Assembly: GCF_900104155.1 (NCBI RefSeq) | Contig: NZ_FMYB01000020.1 | Coordinates: 17,268 to 81,267 of the forward strand | Origin: Butyrivibrio sp. INlla16 | GTDB taxonomy: Bacteria > Bacillota > Clostridia > Lachnospirales > Lachnospiraceae | Length of the DNA: 64,000 bases | Reading direction: 5' to 3' | Shown here: positions 27,181-36,037 of the stretch, in pieces | How positions within the stretch are numbered: the stretch's first letter is position 1 | How the letters are laid out: every line of letters begins with the position of its first letter | The notes under the pieces: generated by a model | Databases searched by the model: none | What the model was told of the DNA's origin: nothing | Seen by the model: the letters and a program-made list of their open reading frames with translations, nothing else | Translations under genes and position numbers: made by a program

Positions 27181-29703
27181 ATGGCTGTTGTTACCGCCGA
27201 TGAGGATAAAAGTTTATATCAGCCTGATTTGATAGCTAACGAGCTGCTGCTCATAAAGAAACAGGGCGGAGATGTTGAAAAGTACAAGGAACAGAATTTC
27301 AACATTTATCAGCTTGCGGAAATCCGAAAGGGACTTTCGACCGGGGTCAACGTAGATACCTATGCCAAACCTGATGTGCCCTGGAATGAGATGGAAGAGA
27401 TACGGCTTGAGCTTCAGAGCGGAATCGATATGTCTGCTTATCGTGAGGCGGGCTTTGATATAATGCAGCTTGCCGAGATCAGAGAAGGGCTCTCGGAAAA
27501 TCTTGATGTTTCCGAGTATGCAAGGCCGGAGTTTTTTTCAGACCAGATGAAACAGATCAGACTCGGACTTATGGCGGGTGTGCCTGTTATCTTCTATCAG
27601 GATGAGAGATTCAACTGGCTGCAGATGCAAGAGATCCGGATTGGTCTCGAGCACGGCACAGACATATCTCAGTATGCGCGAATAGATATGCCCTACATGA
27701 AAATGAGGGTGATAAGAGAGAGCCTCGAGGATGGCCTCGAGCTTGACGAGAGATTGATTCGCAATAAGGATGCATCCACATTGGAGCAGATCCATATTGC
27801 TTTTAAGGAGAAGATAGATATCTCCGAATATGTAAAAAGAAATTTTGATGCCGAGCAGCTGGAACAGATCAGAAAGGCAAAACAGGAAGGAATCGAGGAT
27901 ATAGACCGTTACTTCCTTTTTGGCATGCGCGGCGAATGTATGCATGAGGTCAGAAAAGGGCTGGAGCAGAACCTCGATGTTTCCATTTATGCCGATGAGA
28001 AATACGGTTGGAAGCAGATGAGAGAGCTGCGCCTCGGACTTGAACATCAGATTGATGTTACGCCCTATGCAAAGTCCCTTTATCGCGCAGATCAGATGTA
28101 CGAGATAAGAAGGGGACTTGAGAACAATGTAGATGTAGATTTGTATAAGAGCATGGTTCATCCCGCGCAGGAGATGCGAATCATGCGTAAATGGCTTGAG
28201 GAGGGTAAAACTCTTCCCAGCAATTTGAGCAAGCTCTTTACGGGACAGCTCCAGGAAGAGCTGGAGAAGCCTGCGGATGAAGAGGTTAAGGCGTGGCAGT
28301 TCCTTCAGACTGAGGAAGGACGCCTTATCGATATTTCGGAAGATAAAATGAAGTGCTATTTTACTCTTCCTCTCGGAGCCAAGGGAACAACATATACTCT
28401 TGAGAAGGTGATTAAGCTGCTGTACAGCGCCCGTGTACGAAGGGGCGTCAGCAGGAAAGCCATCGAAGAGATGATACTGAATAAGAAGTTCGGCGTTAAG
28501 ACTCTTGTGGCTCAGGGGAAATTACCTGTGAACGGGACCGACGGATACTATGAATTCCTTATGAATTTGAACGAGGACATTCAGCCGGATTTAAGTAGCG
28601 GAGACGTGGCGGATTTTTCCAGGGTAAAAGTGTTCCAGGAGGTCAAGCTCGGAGATAAGCTTGCAATCTATCATCCCGCAACTGTCGGTGAGGACGGCTT
28701 CGATGTCAACGGAAAACTGTTAAAGGCAAAGCCTGGAAAAGGAAAACCGATACTAAAAGGACAGGGATTCATGATGCTGGCCGATAAGCAGACGTATGTG
28801 TCCTCGCTTGCGGGTGTCGGAAGAATCCTAAACGGTGAGATAAGGATTGATAAGGCTAAGACCTACGAATCACTTATCAATGTCAAAGATAAGATAGTCT
28901 ACGACGGAACCATCTGGGTAAAAGGAGATGTAGACAATGTTTACATCCAGGCAAAAGGTGATGTTGTGGTGGACGGAAGCGTTTCGTGTTCCGATATACA
29001 TGCCGGCGGCCGCGTGTTTGTCAAAAAAAGTATTGTCGGAAATGTAAACGACCGTGTTTCGATAACGGCCGGAGGCATGGTGGCAGCAGCTCATCTTGAT
29101 ACGGCAAACATCAAGTGCAAGGGTGATCTTATTTCCAACGACTGCCTGAACTGCGATGTATCAGCTGACGGAAAAGTCGTTATGCTTGGCGAAAAAGGAC
29201 TTGTGAGCGGAGGTGTCGTTACCTCACTAAGGGGCGTTGAAACAGCGGTTCTTGGAAGCAAAACAGTAAAGGAAACAGTTGTCAGAACGGGAATCACAGA
29301 GGAACTCGATTACGAGTATCAGATGCTTCTTAAGAATGTCAGTCGTTTGTATGCGGAGCTTAAAACCTACGATCAACAAAGAGGAAAGCTGCAGTCCTTT
29401 AACGATAATACCAATAAACAGGCTTTGCAGATAAAAATCAAAATCAATGCAGAATCTGCGATAAAGGAAGCTGAGCTTGAAAAACTGAACGAGAGAAAGC
29501 GGGTTATAGAGAAAGAGATGGAATCGGTAAGGGATGCCAAAGTCATAGTCTCAAGACTTGTATTTAGCGGAACTACCGTGAAACTTGGAAACAGAGTGCT
29601 GCGAGTGCATGATATAGTCGAAACATCCAGGGGAATAACCTTTACAGGGAAAGATGGCGGACTGGTAATGCTTGACGGTGAGAAACCGATAGCAAGGAGC
29701 TAA
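27181..29703 (+). CDS. FapA/DUF342 family protein with N-terminal 26-residue repeats
   Basis: 840 residues. From about residue 45 to 360 the protein is a chain of about twelve 26-residue repeats of the pattern (M/L)xEIRxGLExxIDVSxYAxxxxxxxQ, which should form a helical solenoid. The rest (about 375-840) is the DUF342/FapA domain: KVFQEVKLGDKLAIYHP, then a right-handed beta-helix-like part with YDGTIWVKGDVDNVYIQAKG and DVVVDGSVSCSDIHAGG, a coiled coil (about 715-780), and a beta-rich end. DUF342 proteins are linked to polar localisation and signalling, but this repeat fusion is unusual. A gene for an HD-GYP protein follows after 3 bp. Confidence 0.8.
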   Translation: MAVVTADEDKSLYQPDLIANELLLIKKQGGDVEKYKEQNFNIYQLAEIRKGLSTGVNVDTYAKPDVPWNEMEEIRLELQSGIDMSAYREAGFDIMQLAEIREGLSENLDVSEYARPEFFSDQMKQIRLGLMAGVPVIFYQDERFNWLQMQEIRIGLEHGTDISQYARIDMPYMKMRVIRESLEDGLELDERLIRNKDASTLEQIHIAFKEKIDISEYVKRNFDAEQLEQIRKAKQEGIEDIDRYFLFGMRGECMHEVRKGLEQNLDVSIYADEKYGWKQMRELRLGLEHQIDVTPYAKSLYRADQMYEIRRGLENNVDVDLYKSMVHPAQEMRIMRKWLEEGKTLPSNLSKLFTGQLQEELEKPADEEVKAWQFLQTEEGRLIDISEDKMKCYFTLPLGAKGTTYTLEKVIKLLYSARVRRGVSRKAIEEMILNKKFGVKTLVAQGKLPVNGTDGYYEFLMNLNEDIQPDLSSGDVADFSRVKVFQEVKLGDKLAIYHPATVGEDGFDVNGKLLKAKPGKGKPILKGQGFMMLADKQTYVSSLAGVGRILNGEIRIDKAKTYESLINVKDKIVYDGTIWVKGDVDNVYIQAKGDVVVDGSVSCSDIHAGGRVFVKKSIVGNVNDRVSITAGGMVAAAHLDTANIKCKGDLISNDCLNCDVSADGKVVMLGEKGLVSGGVVTSLRGVETAVLGSKTVKETVVRTGITEELDYEYQMLLKNVSRLYAELKTYDQQRGKLQSFNDNTNKQALQIKIKINAESAIKEAELEKLNERKRVIEKEMESVRDAKVIVSRLVFSGTTVKLGNRVLRVHDIVETSRGITFTGKDGGLVMLDGEKPIARS

Positions 29704-29706
29704 AAA

Positions 29707-30849
29707 GTGGCTGACAAGAGTATTCTAATTGTAGATGACACAGAAATAAATAGAGGTATCCTGGCTGAAATTTTCAAGGATCAGTATGATATTCTGGAGG
29801 CTGAAAACGGAAAGAAGGCTCTTGGAATTATTGCGCAGAAAAAGGACGAGATCGCCGCGATTCTGCTTGATATAGTTATGCCTGAAATGGATGGGTTCAG
29901 ACTTTTGGAGGAACTATTCAAGCACAAGATTCCGGACAAGATTCCGGTTTTGATGATTACTGCGGACACTTCGGCAGAGACCGAGAGAAAGTGCTACCAG
30001 ACAGGCGCTACCGACGTTATTCATAAACCCTTTGATTCATTTATAGTTCAACACAGGGTTAAGAGGGCTATCGAGCTCAATATGAACCGCAAGGTTCTCG
30101 AACAGAAGGTTAACGATCAGACCAAGGTCCTCAAAAAGCAGTACATGGTTCTTAAAAAGCAGGAAGAGCGCTTAAGGGAGACCAACAGCAGAATTATTGA
30201 TACGATTTGTACGATTGTTGAGTTCCGTAATCTTGAGTCCGGATATCACTTAAAGAGAATCAAGGGCTTTGTTCAGATCCTGGCAAATGTGGCGATGAGA
30301 AACTATCCCGAATTCGGACTCACACCGCACAAGATTGAAGTTATTACCAACGCCAGTGCCATGCACGACATCGGAAAGATTACCGTTCCCGATGCTATTT
30401 TGCTAAAGCCCGGGCGCCTGACTCCCGATGAATTCGACATCATGAAGTCGCATACCACAAGAGGTTGCGAGATCGTTAAGATGCTGGCAGACCTGCAGGA
30501 TAAGGAGTATCTTGAGGTCAGCTACGATATATGCAGACACCATCATGAAAAATACGATGGCAAGGGTTATCCCGACGGCTTAAAGGGAGAGGAAATCTCC
30601 ATCGCTGCGCAGCTAACCTCCCTAGCGGATGTCTATGATGCGCTTGTAAGTGACCGTGTATATAAATCAGCTTATTCGCCCACCAAGGCCTATGAGATGA
30701 TCAAAAATGGTGAGAGCGGAATCTTCTCCACAAAGATGCTCGCCTGCTTCGATATTGCAAGACCCGAGATGGAGGCCATGGTTACAAGAACCAAGGCTGA
30801 GGAGGAAGCAAATCTGGCCGCCGGTGGCGGAGGCTTGCTTAGCCAGTGA
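29707..30849 (+). CDS. Response regulator with HD-GYP domain
   Basis: 380 residues, GTG start. The receiver (1-120) has ILIVDDTEIN, phospho-acceptor Asp55 in ILLDIVMPEMDG and lysine in VIHKPFD. A coiled coil (about 125-165) leads to the HD-GYP domain: HDIGKITVPDAILLKPGRLT and HHHEKYDGKGYPDGLKGEEI. HD-GYP domains hydrolyse cyclic di-GMP; all signature residues seem present. Placed 3 bp after the FapA-like gene, it probably forms a two-gene unit with it. A terminator follows. Confidence 0.9.
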   Translation: MADKSILIVDDTEINRGILAEIFKDQYDILEAENGKKALGIIAQKKDEIAAILLDIVMPEMDGFRLLEELFKHKIPDKIPVLMITADTSAETERKCYQTGATDVIHKPFDSFIVQHRVKRAIELNMNRKVLEQKVNDQTKVLKKQYMVLKKQEERLRETNSRIIDTICTIVEFRNLESGYHLKRIKGFVQILANVAMRNYPEFGLTPHKIEVITNASAMHDIGKITVPDAILLKPGRLTPDEFDIMKSHTTRGCEIVKMLADLQDKEYLEVSYDICRHHHEKYDGKGYPDGLKGEEISIAAQLTSLADVYDALVSDRVYKSAYSPTKAYEMIKNGESGIFSTKMLACFDIARPEMEAMVTRTKAEEEANLAAGGGGLLSQ

Positions 30850-30883
30850 TAGTACTGTACTATAATATAAGGCTATAAAGATA

Positions 30884-30920
30884 AAATAAGAGCCATAGCT
30901 AATTGCTATGGCTCTTATTT
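30884..30920. terminator. Bidirectional terminator
   Basis: AATAAGAGCCATAGC (30885-30899) pairs perfectly with GCTATGGCTCTTATT around TAATT. It serves the HD-GYP gene on the plus strand and the tRNA-Arg gene on the minus strand. Confidence 0.88.
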
Positions 30921-30927
30921 TAATCGA

Positions 30928-31001
30928 CGTGTGTGAAAGGATTCGAACCCTCGACCTTCTGGTCCGTAGCCAGACGCTCTATCCAGCTGAGCTACACACA
31001 C
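30928..31001 (-). tRNA. tRNA-Arg (anticodon ACG)
   Basis: On the minus strand the acceptor arms are GTGTGTG (31001-30995) and CACACAC (30935-30929). The D arm is GCTC-AGCTGGATA-GAGC, the anticodon loop CTACGGA gives ACG, and the T loop is GGTTCGAATCC. 74 nt with discriminator G; CCA is not encoded. Confidence 0.93.
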
Positions 31002-31143
31002 ATGCCTGCACAACTTGTGCAGCAAAAATTATTATAACATCGAATAAGTAATTGTCAATACTGTTTTTAAATTTCTTTTCCCTATTTTCCAATCCCCGGA
31101 TCTGAGGCACACAAAAATCCCCTATTAATGGGAGGAGACCGGC

Positions 31144-31245
31144 ATGGGTGGGGACTCCATACCGGTCATTAAGAAAAGGAGATTGTCCTTTTTGTTCTGC
31201 AATAAGTATATCGACAAAAGTTCCCGGAACTTTATAGTGAAATAA
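31144..31245 (+). CDS. Possible 33-residue basic small protein
   Basis: ATG at 31144 with a strong GGAGGAG site (31131-31137) at 6 bp spacing. The product begins MGGDSIPVIKKRRLSFLFC and ends SSRNFIVK; it is basic with one cysteine. The start codon lies inside a hairpin: GACCGGCATGG (31137-31147) can pair with CCATACCGGTC (31158-31168) with one mismatch, so translation may be controlled by RNA folding. A second hairpin AAAAGGA/TCCTTTT follows inside the frame. Too short to be sure; a small structured RNA is the alternative. Confidence 0.4.
   Translation: MGGDSIPVIKKRRLSFLFCNKYIDKSSRNFIVK
31217..31233. promoter_or_regulatory. Perfect 8-bp-arm palindrome upstream of the RNA methyltransferase gene
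   Basis: AAAGTTCC-C-GGAACTTT, about 93 bp before the next start codon. It could be an operator or a short hairpin; no T run follows directly. Confidence 0.35.
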
Positions 31246-31325
31246 AAAATTTTTTAAAACTACAAACTGTGATAAAATAAAACGGATTTAATTAGTCACC
31301 CGCAGATTATTATAAAAGGATAACT

Positions 31326-32483
31326 ATGCAGAGATTTGATTTGATTGCACCATGCCATTTTGGCCTGGAAGCGGTTTTGAAAAAAGAAATAATTAGCCTT
31401 GGCTATGAGATACGCGAAGTTGCGGACGGAAGAGTGACCTTCATCGGTGACGCGGACGCCGTTGTCCGTGCGAATATCGGACTGAGAACGGCCGAGAGAG
31501 TACTCATCAAGGTCGGTTCTTTTCATGCGATTACCTTTGAGGAACTGTATCAGGGAACCAGAGCGCTTCCATGGGAGCAGTACATCCCGAAGGACGGCAA
31601 ATTCTGGGTTAAGAAGGCAAGTAGCGTTAAGAGTAAGCTTTTTAGCCCGTCTGACATACAGTCCATTATGAAAAAAGCGATGGTTGACAGACTTTCCGAT
31701 ATCTACGGAATCATGCGTTTTGAGGAAAGCGGCGAGAGCTTTCCGGTAAGGGTTTTCCTTATGAAGGACGAGGTCACCGTGGCGCTTGATACGACAGGCG
31801 AGTCACTCCACAAGAGAGGCTACAGAAAGCTTGAGGCCAAGGCTCCGATTGCCGAGAACCTGGCGGCCGCTCTTTTGATGCTGACACCCTGGAAACCCGA
31901 CAGGATACTTGTGGACCCCTTCTGCGGAAGCGGAACCTTCCCCATTGAGGCGGCGATGATCGCGGCGAATGTGGCACCCGGAATGCACAGACATTTTACA
32001 GCAGAGAAATGGACACATATCATCACTCCCCAGAACTGGAAGGATGTGCGCGAGGAGTGCGCCGATGAGATTCACTTTGGTGTGGATACCGATATTCAGG
32101 GCTATGACATCGATCCGGAGGTCATTGATATTGCAAGGATAAATGCCGAGAAAGCCGGCGTTGATAAAATGATACATTTTCAGGCGAGACCTGTCGCTGA
32201 CTTAAGTCACAGGAAGAAATACGGCTTCATTATCACCAATCCTCCCTACGGCGAGAGAATCGGTGAACAGAAGGAGCTTCCTGCGCTTTACAAGACACTT
32301 GGCGAGAGATACAAGGCTCTGGATTCCTGGTCGATGTACCTTATCACCGCATACGACAAGGCGGAGCGCGATATCGGCAAGAAGGCTGACAAGAACCGTA
32401 AGATTTACAACGGTATGATAAAGACCTATTTTTACCAATACATGGGACCTAAACCTCCCAGAAGGAATATAAGTAATGATTGA
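31326..32483 (+). CDS. THUMP-domain class I rRNA methyltransferase (RlmL/YpsC type)
   Basis: Probably makes N2-methylguanosine in 23S rRNA. N-terminal about 1-60 is ferredoxin-like (FDLIAPCHFGLEAVLKKEI), followed by a THUMP domain (about 60-155). The C-terminal Rossmann methyltransferase has motif I region LVDPFCGSGTFPIEAAMIA and the target-amine motif ITNPPYGERIGE. 385 aa, normal for single-domain YpsC proteins. Its last 8 bases overlap the next gene (ATGATTGA). Confidence 0.92.
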   Translation: MQRFDLIAPCHFGLEAVLKKEIISLGYEIREVADGRVTFIGDADAVVRANIGLRTAERVLIKVGSFHAITFEELYQGTRALPWEQYIPKDGKFWVKKASSVKSKLFSPSDIQSIMKKAMVDRLSDIYGIMRFEESGESFPVRVFLMKDEVTVALDTTGESLHKRGYRKLEAKAPIAENLAAALLMLTPWKPDRILVDPFCGSGTFPIEAAMIAANVAPGMHRHFTAEKWTHIITPQNWKDVREECADEIHFGVDTDIQGYDIDPEVIDIARINAEKAGVDKMIHFQARPVADLSHRKKYGFIITNPPYGERIGEQKELPALYKTLGERYKALDSWSMYLITAYDKAERDIGKKADKNRKIYNGMIKTYFYQYMGPKPPRRNISND

Positions 32484-33525
32484 AAACAGACTACGGAAAA
32501 CCGCGATCATGACCGGTATATTTGTGGTGCTGTCGCTCGGAGTCATGTTCTTTAGAGCTGCCACCAAGGATGTCATAATCGCTGAAGCGGGTGAGGAGGT
32601 TGTAACAAAAATCGAAGATGCCCGTGAATATGAATTGAAAATTCAGGCTCCCACGACCTCTAAAGGGAATGGAAGCCTGGTGATACCGCTTGAGAGCGGT
32701 GTATCTTCAGACAGTATCACCTTTGAAGAGAGACACGGACTTCACCAGTTTGTGCTCTATGTAAAGGGCAAAGACCCTGAATTTTATGCGAAAAACGGTG
32801 TGGTGACAGACCTCATCTGTATCCAGAAGGCTACCTTCAGCCCTCTTGGAGATAGCGGTCTTGTGTGCCTTAAATTCTGGCTTGACGGCCTATATGAGAA
32901 TTCCACTTCGCTCGGAGACGGCGAGATTGTGGTGAATTTTAACGTACCTTCGGGTGACTATGAAAATGTTGTAGTAATCGATCCTGTGGATGAGCTCGGG
33001 CTTAAGATGATCCCTTATATTAAGAACGCTTTTCAGGGAGATGAGAGCGTGAAGCTGTATTTTACCACGCTTGATGACACCGAGGTCGGAGCGGAGGCGC
33101 TTGCATCACTTATAAATGACTCCGGCGCGGATTTTTATGTGCAGCTTGGAATCGACGAGACAGTCGAGAGCGACGCAGGTGTAAGGACTTATTTCAACGA
33201 CAGATTTTTCATAAGAGGCTTCGGAAATGTGGATCTCGCCGACAAGCTTGAGATGAGCGTTGCGGAGAACTCAGGGAACAAGGCTCTCGGGCTATCTTCT
33301 TCCTATAAGGAGAATGAAAAGCTGACCACTTCAAAGATTCCGTCTGCCTTTGTGACAATCGGCAATCTCAACAACAGAGTCGATCATGACAAGCTTTCCA
33401 AGGACAGCTATATAGAAAAGTGCGCAAAGGGAGTTGCAGAGGGAATTCGCAATGCTTTTGAGACGGTAAATCCCACAGACTCCTCATCTGAGGATGATGC
33501 GCTGCAGGGAATTATAAACGGCTAA
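32476..33525 (+). CDS. Membrane-anchored amidase_3-like protein lacking zinc ligands
   Basis: 349 residues with one N-terminal membrane anchor (about 8-30, IMTGIFVVLSLGVMFF). Residues about 155-340 follow the fold order of N-acetylmuramoyl-L-alanine amidases of the amidase_3 family: VVVIDPVDELGLK, FYVQLGIDET, and SAFVTIGNLNNRVDHDKL. The active family has GHGG, SIHAN and VEIGF at these places. Here the histidines and the catalytic glutamate are replaced, so I infer a catalytically inactive relative, perhaps a wall-binding or regulatory protein. It overlaps the methyltransferase gene by 8 bp. Confidence 0.65.
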   Translation: MIENRLRKTAIMTGIFVVLSLGVMFFRAATKDVIIAEAGEEVVTKIEDAREYELKIQAPTTSKGNGSLVIPLESGVSSDSITFEERHGLHQFVLYVKGKDPEFYAKNGVVTDLICIQKATFSPLGDSGLVCLKFWLDGLYENSTSLGDGEIVVNFNVPSGDYENVVVIDPVDELGLKMIPYIKNAFQGDESVKLYFTTLDDTEVGAEALASLINDSGADFYVQLGIDETVESDAGVRTYFNDRFFIRGFGNVDLADKLEMSVAENSGNKALGLSSSYKENEKLTTSKIPSAFVTIGNLNNRVDHDKLSKDSYIEKCAKGVAEGIRNAFETVNPTDSSSEDDALQGIING

Positions 33526-33557
33526 TCGATACAATTTATTTGTAATGGAGATATATT

Positions 33558-34157
33558 ATGAAAATAATTTTTGCTACCGGTAATGAAAACAAGATGAGAG
33601 AAATCAGAGAGATTCTGGGCGGAGTTGCATCCGAGATCAATTCCATGAAGGATGAGGGAATCGACCTTGATATAGTCGAGGACGGCACCACTTTTGAGGA
33701 AAACTCCATGATAAAGGCAAGAGCTGTCGCTGATTACTGCAAAGAGAAGGGAATGACCGATTTTTGCATAATGGCTGATGACTCCGGACTCGAGATAGAC
33801 TACCTGGACAAGGCACCCGGCATCTATTCCGCCAGATTCCTTGGTCATGACACACCCTATTCCGAGAAGAACAAGCAAATCCTCGAGAAGCTTGAAGAAG
33901 TTCCGGATGAAAAGCGCACTGCAAGATTCGTATGCGCCATAGGTGCAGTCCGTTCAAACGGCGAGGAGCTTGTGGTCAGAGCTACTATGGAAGGAATAAT
34001 CGGCCATGAGATAGCGGGAGAGAATGGCTTTGGCTACGATCCGATCTTCTTCCTGCCTGAATACGGCAAGACTTCCGCAGAGATTAGTCCTGAGGAGAAG
34101 AACGCAATAAGCCACAGAGGCAAAGCGCTTAGAATGATGGCTGAGAAACTTAAGTAA
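33558..34157 (+). CDS. rdgB: XTP/dITP diphosphatase (RdgB/Ham1)
   Basis: Hydrolyses inosine and xanthosine triphosphates to keep them out of DNA and RNA. Motifs: IIFATGNENKMREI at the N-terminus, ENSMIKARAVADYC, the metal-binding IMADDSGLEIDYL, and the late FGYDPIFFLPEYGKTSAEISPEEKNAISHRGKAL (substrate and magnesium region). 199 aa, full length. GGAGATATATT precedes the start. The phosphodiesterase gene follows after 25 bp. Confidence 0.94.
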   Translation: MKIIFATGNENKMREIREILGGVASEINSMKDEGIDLDIVEDGTTFEENSMIKARAVADYCKEKGMTDFCIMADDSGLEIDYLDKAPGIYSARFLGHDTPYSEKNKQILEKLEEVPDEKRTARFVCAIGAVRSNGEELVVRATMEGIIGHEIAGENGFGYDPIFFLPEYGKTSAEISPEEKNAISHRGKALRMMAEKLK

Positions 34158-34182
34158 TCACTTAGTAAGGTAATATTTTTGT

Positions 34183-34674
34183 ATGCATAAGATTTTGGTT
34201 GTTAGTGACACACATAGAAAAGATGAGAATTTTTATAAGGCTGTGGAGGCGGAAAGCCCTGTCAGCCTTATCATTCATTGCGGAGATACTGAGGGAAGCG
34301 AAACTCAGATGCAGCAGCTTGCCGGCGCTCCCATGCGAATTGTGAGAGGCAATAACGACTTCTTTTCCAATCTTCCTGATGAGCAGGTTTTTGAGGTCTG
34401 GCCGTACACATTTTTCCTTACTCACGGACACAGATATCTTGTGAATATGGGCAGCGATGAGATCATGCGCGAGGCATTCTCAAGAGGCGCCGATGTCGTG
34501 ATCTACGGCCACACCCACAGGCCCGTGGCGGCAGAGATAGACGGCATGTACGTGTTTAACCCCGGAAGCCTCTCTTACCCCAGACAGGAGGGCAGAAAGC
34601 CTTCATATCTCGTGCTTACTATTGACGATGAAGGCGAGCTGACTTATGAGATTAAGTATTTGGATGTGTTGTAG
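34183..34674 (+). CDS. YfcE/MJ0936-type metallophosphoesterase
   Basis: 163 residues. Calcineurin-like metal-binding motifs in order: VVSDTHRK, IIHCGDTEGSE, VRGNNDFFSN, LTHGHRY and IYGHTHRPVAAEI, then FNPGSLSYPR. This is a complete small phosphodiesterase of the YfcE class, active on phosphodiester model substrates in other species; the cellular substrate is unknown. Follows rdgB, a common pairing in Firmicutes. Confidence 0.9.
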   Translation: MHKILVVSDTHRKDENFYKAVEAESPVSLIIHCGDTEGSETQMQQLAGAPMRIVRGNNDFFSNLPDEQVFEVWPYTFFLTHGHRYLVNMGSDEIMREAFSRGADVVIYGHTHRPVAAEIDGMYVFNPGSLSYPRQEGRKPSYLVLTIDDEGELTYEIKYLDVL

Positions 34675-35304
34675 GAATGGGTATTTAGTATTGGGAAGTT
34701 TTTGGAATCAAGTTTTTTGCATGTGTGGCAGGAACTGATTTTGAGGATATTATCTTGATATTATCTTGGTTGAATTGGAGGAGCCTGACGTTTGTCGGGC
34801 TCCTTTTGAGCTTAGTGGGGCTTGACTGGATTTAGCCAGTGACTCAGTTTGATGAAAATTTAATGAAAAGTGGCATTTTTTAACGTAATATCGATAATGG
34901 TAAGCCTAATTCTTCATTTTTTAAAAATAGACTTATGGAATTTGTTTGAAAAATGATATTAAGATAATTATTATTTGTAATAACAAATATCCATGGCAGA
35001 ATATGGCGATTTATACCGATTTTTGTTCTTTTTATTGATAATTCGTAAGTCTAATTTGTAGAAAATGAAAAATGGATTTATGGGTTGTTGGCATAAACTA
35101 ATATGCGTGTGTAAATATGTAATATAACGTACAAGATAAAGCAATAATTAAGTTCTCTATTTAAACTAATGAAGAAAAGGTGATATAATGTTAATTGTAC
35201 ACAATTGAATAAAGGGAAATACAAAACAAAATGTCTATGAAGATATATCAAGTAATATGCGCATATCTTCAGGGCATATAAAATGATTCAGAGGAGGTAT
35301 GATT
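34675..35304. other. AT-rich intergenic region before the nitroreductase gene
   Basis: About 630 bp. It holds a terminator (34780-34808), long AT-rich DNA without supported ORFs, and near the 3' end a TATAAT (35184-35189) with only a weak -35, followed by the inverted repeat AATTGT-AC-ACAATT (35193-35206), a possible operator just downstream of the -10. Confidence 0.45.
34780..34808 (+). terminator. Terminator after the rdgB-phosphodiesterase pair
   Basis: GGAGCCTGAC (34780-34789) pairs with GTCGGGCTCC (34794-34803) around GTTT, then TTTT. Confidence 0.85.
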
Positions 35305-35832
35305 ATGAACGAAACACTGAAGGTTTTGGAGACAAGGCGTAGCTGCAGAAAATTCAAGCCGGACATGGTTAAGAAAGAAGAGCTTGATGCCATCATTAAA
35401 GCGGGAACTTATGCGGCAACAGGGATGGGCAAGCAGAGTCCTATCATCATTGCAGTTACCGGGAAGGAGCTGCGCGATGCGGTTTCAGAGGAAAACAGGA
35501 AAATCGGTGGATGGGATGAAGGGTTTGATCCTTTTTACGGGGCACCGGCTATTCTGATAGTTCTTGCAGATAAAAGTGTTCCCACCCATGTGTACGATGG
35601 CTCGCTCGTTATGGGAAACCTTATGAATGCCGCAGAGAGCCTTGGGGTTGCCAGCATTTGGATTCACAGAGCGAAGGAAGAGTTTGAGTCAGAGTTTGGA
35701 AAAAATCTTCTGAGTAAGCTTGGAATTAGTGGTGATTATGAAGGAATCGGCCACTGTGCACTTGGTTATGCTGCAGAGCCACCTAAAGATGCAGCTCCGA
35801 GAAAAGAGAACTATGTTTATTATGCTGAATAA
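35305..35832 (+). CDS. Nitroreductase-family flavoprotein
   Basis: FMN-dependent oxidoreductase of 175 residues. The start MNETLKVLETRRSCRKF is the typical FMN-binding RRSxRxF motif; later AATGMGKQSP, YGAPAILIVLADK, GSLVMGNLMNAAESLGVASIWI and CALGYAAE. I prefer the ATG at 35305 to that at 35299, because GAGGAGG (35291-35297) is then 7 bp upstream rather than 1 bp. Substrate cannot be told from the sequence. It stands alone before a terminator. Confidence 0.9.
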   Translation: MNETLKVLETRRSCRKFKPDMVKKEELDAIIKAGTYAATGMGKQSPIIIAVTGKELRDAVSEENRKIGGWDEGFDPFYGAPAILIVLADKSVPTHVYDGSLVMGNLMNAAESLGVASIWIHRAKEEFESEFGKNLLSKLGISGDYEGIGHCALGYAAEPPKDAAPRKENYVYYAE

Positions 35833-35847
35833 ATGATGCTTGATGAG

Positions 35848-35878
35848 GAGAGTACCGGCAAGGTGCTCTCTTTTTTTT
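35848..35878 (+). terminator. Terminator after the nitroreductase gene
   Basis: GAGAGTACC (35848-35856) pairs with GGTGCTCTC (35862-35870), followed by eight T. Confidence 0.9.
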
Positions 35879-36037
35879 ATAGAAAATTGCAAGTGAATAT
35901 TTATTTTAAAATGAGAAACTTTTTTGTAACAAAATGTTTAGTCTTTTTATAAGAAGTTAATTTCTCATTTTGACAATTATAAAAGATAATATATATGTAG
36001 GATTGTACGTAGTTCTCTTTTAAAAAGGAGATTAATT

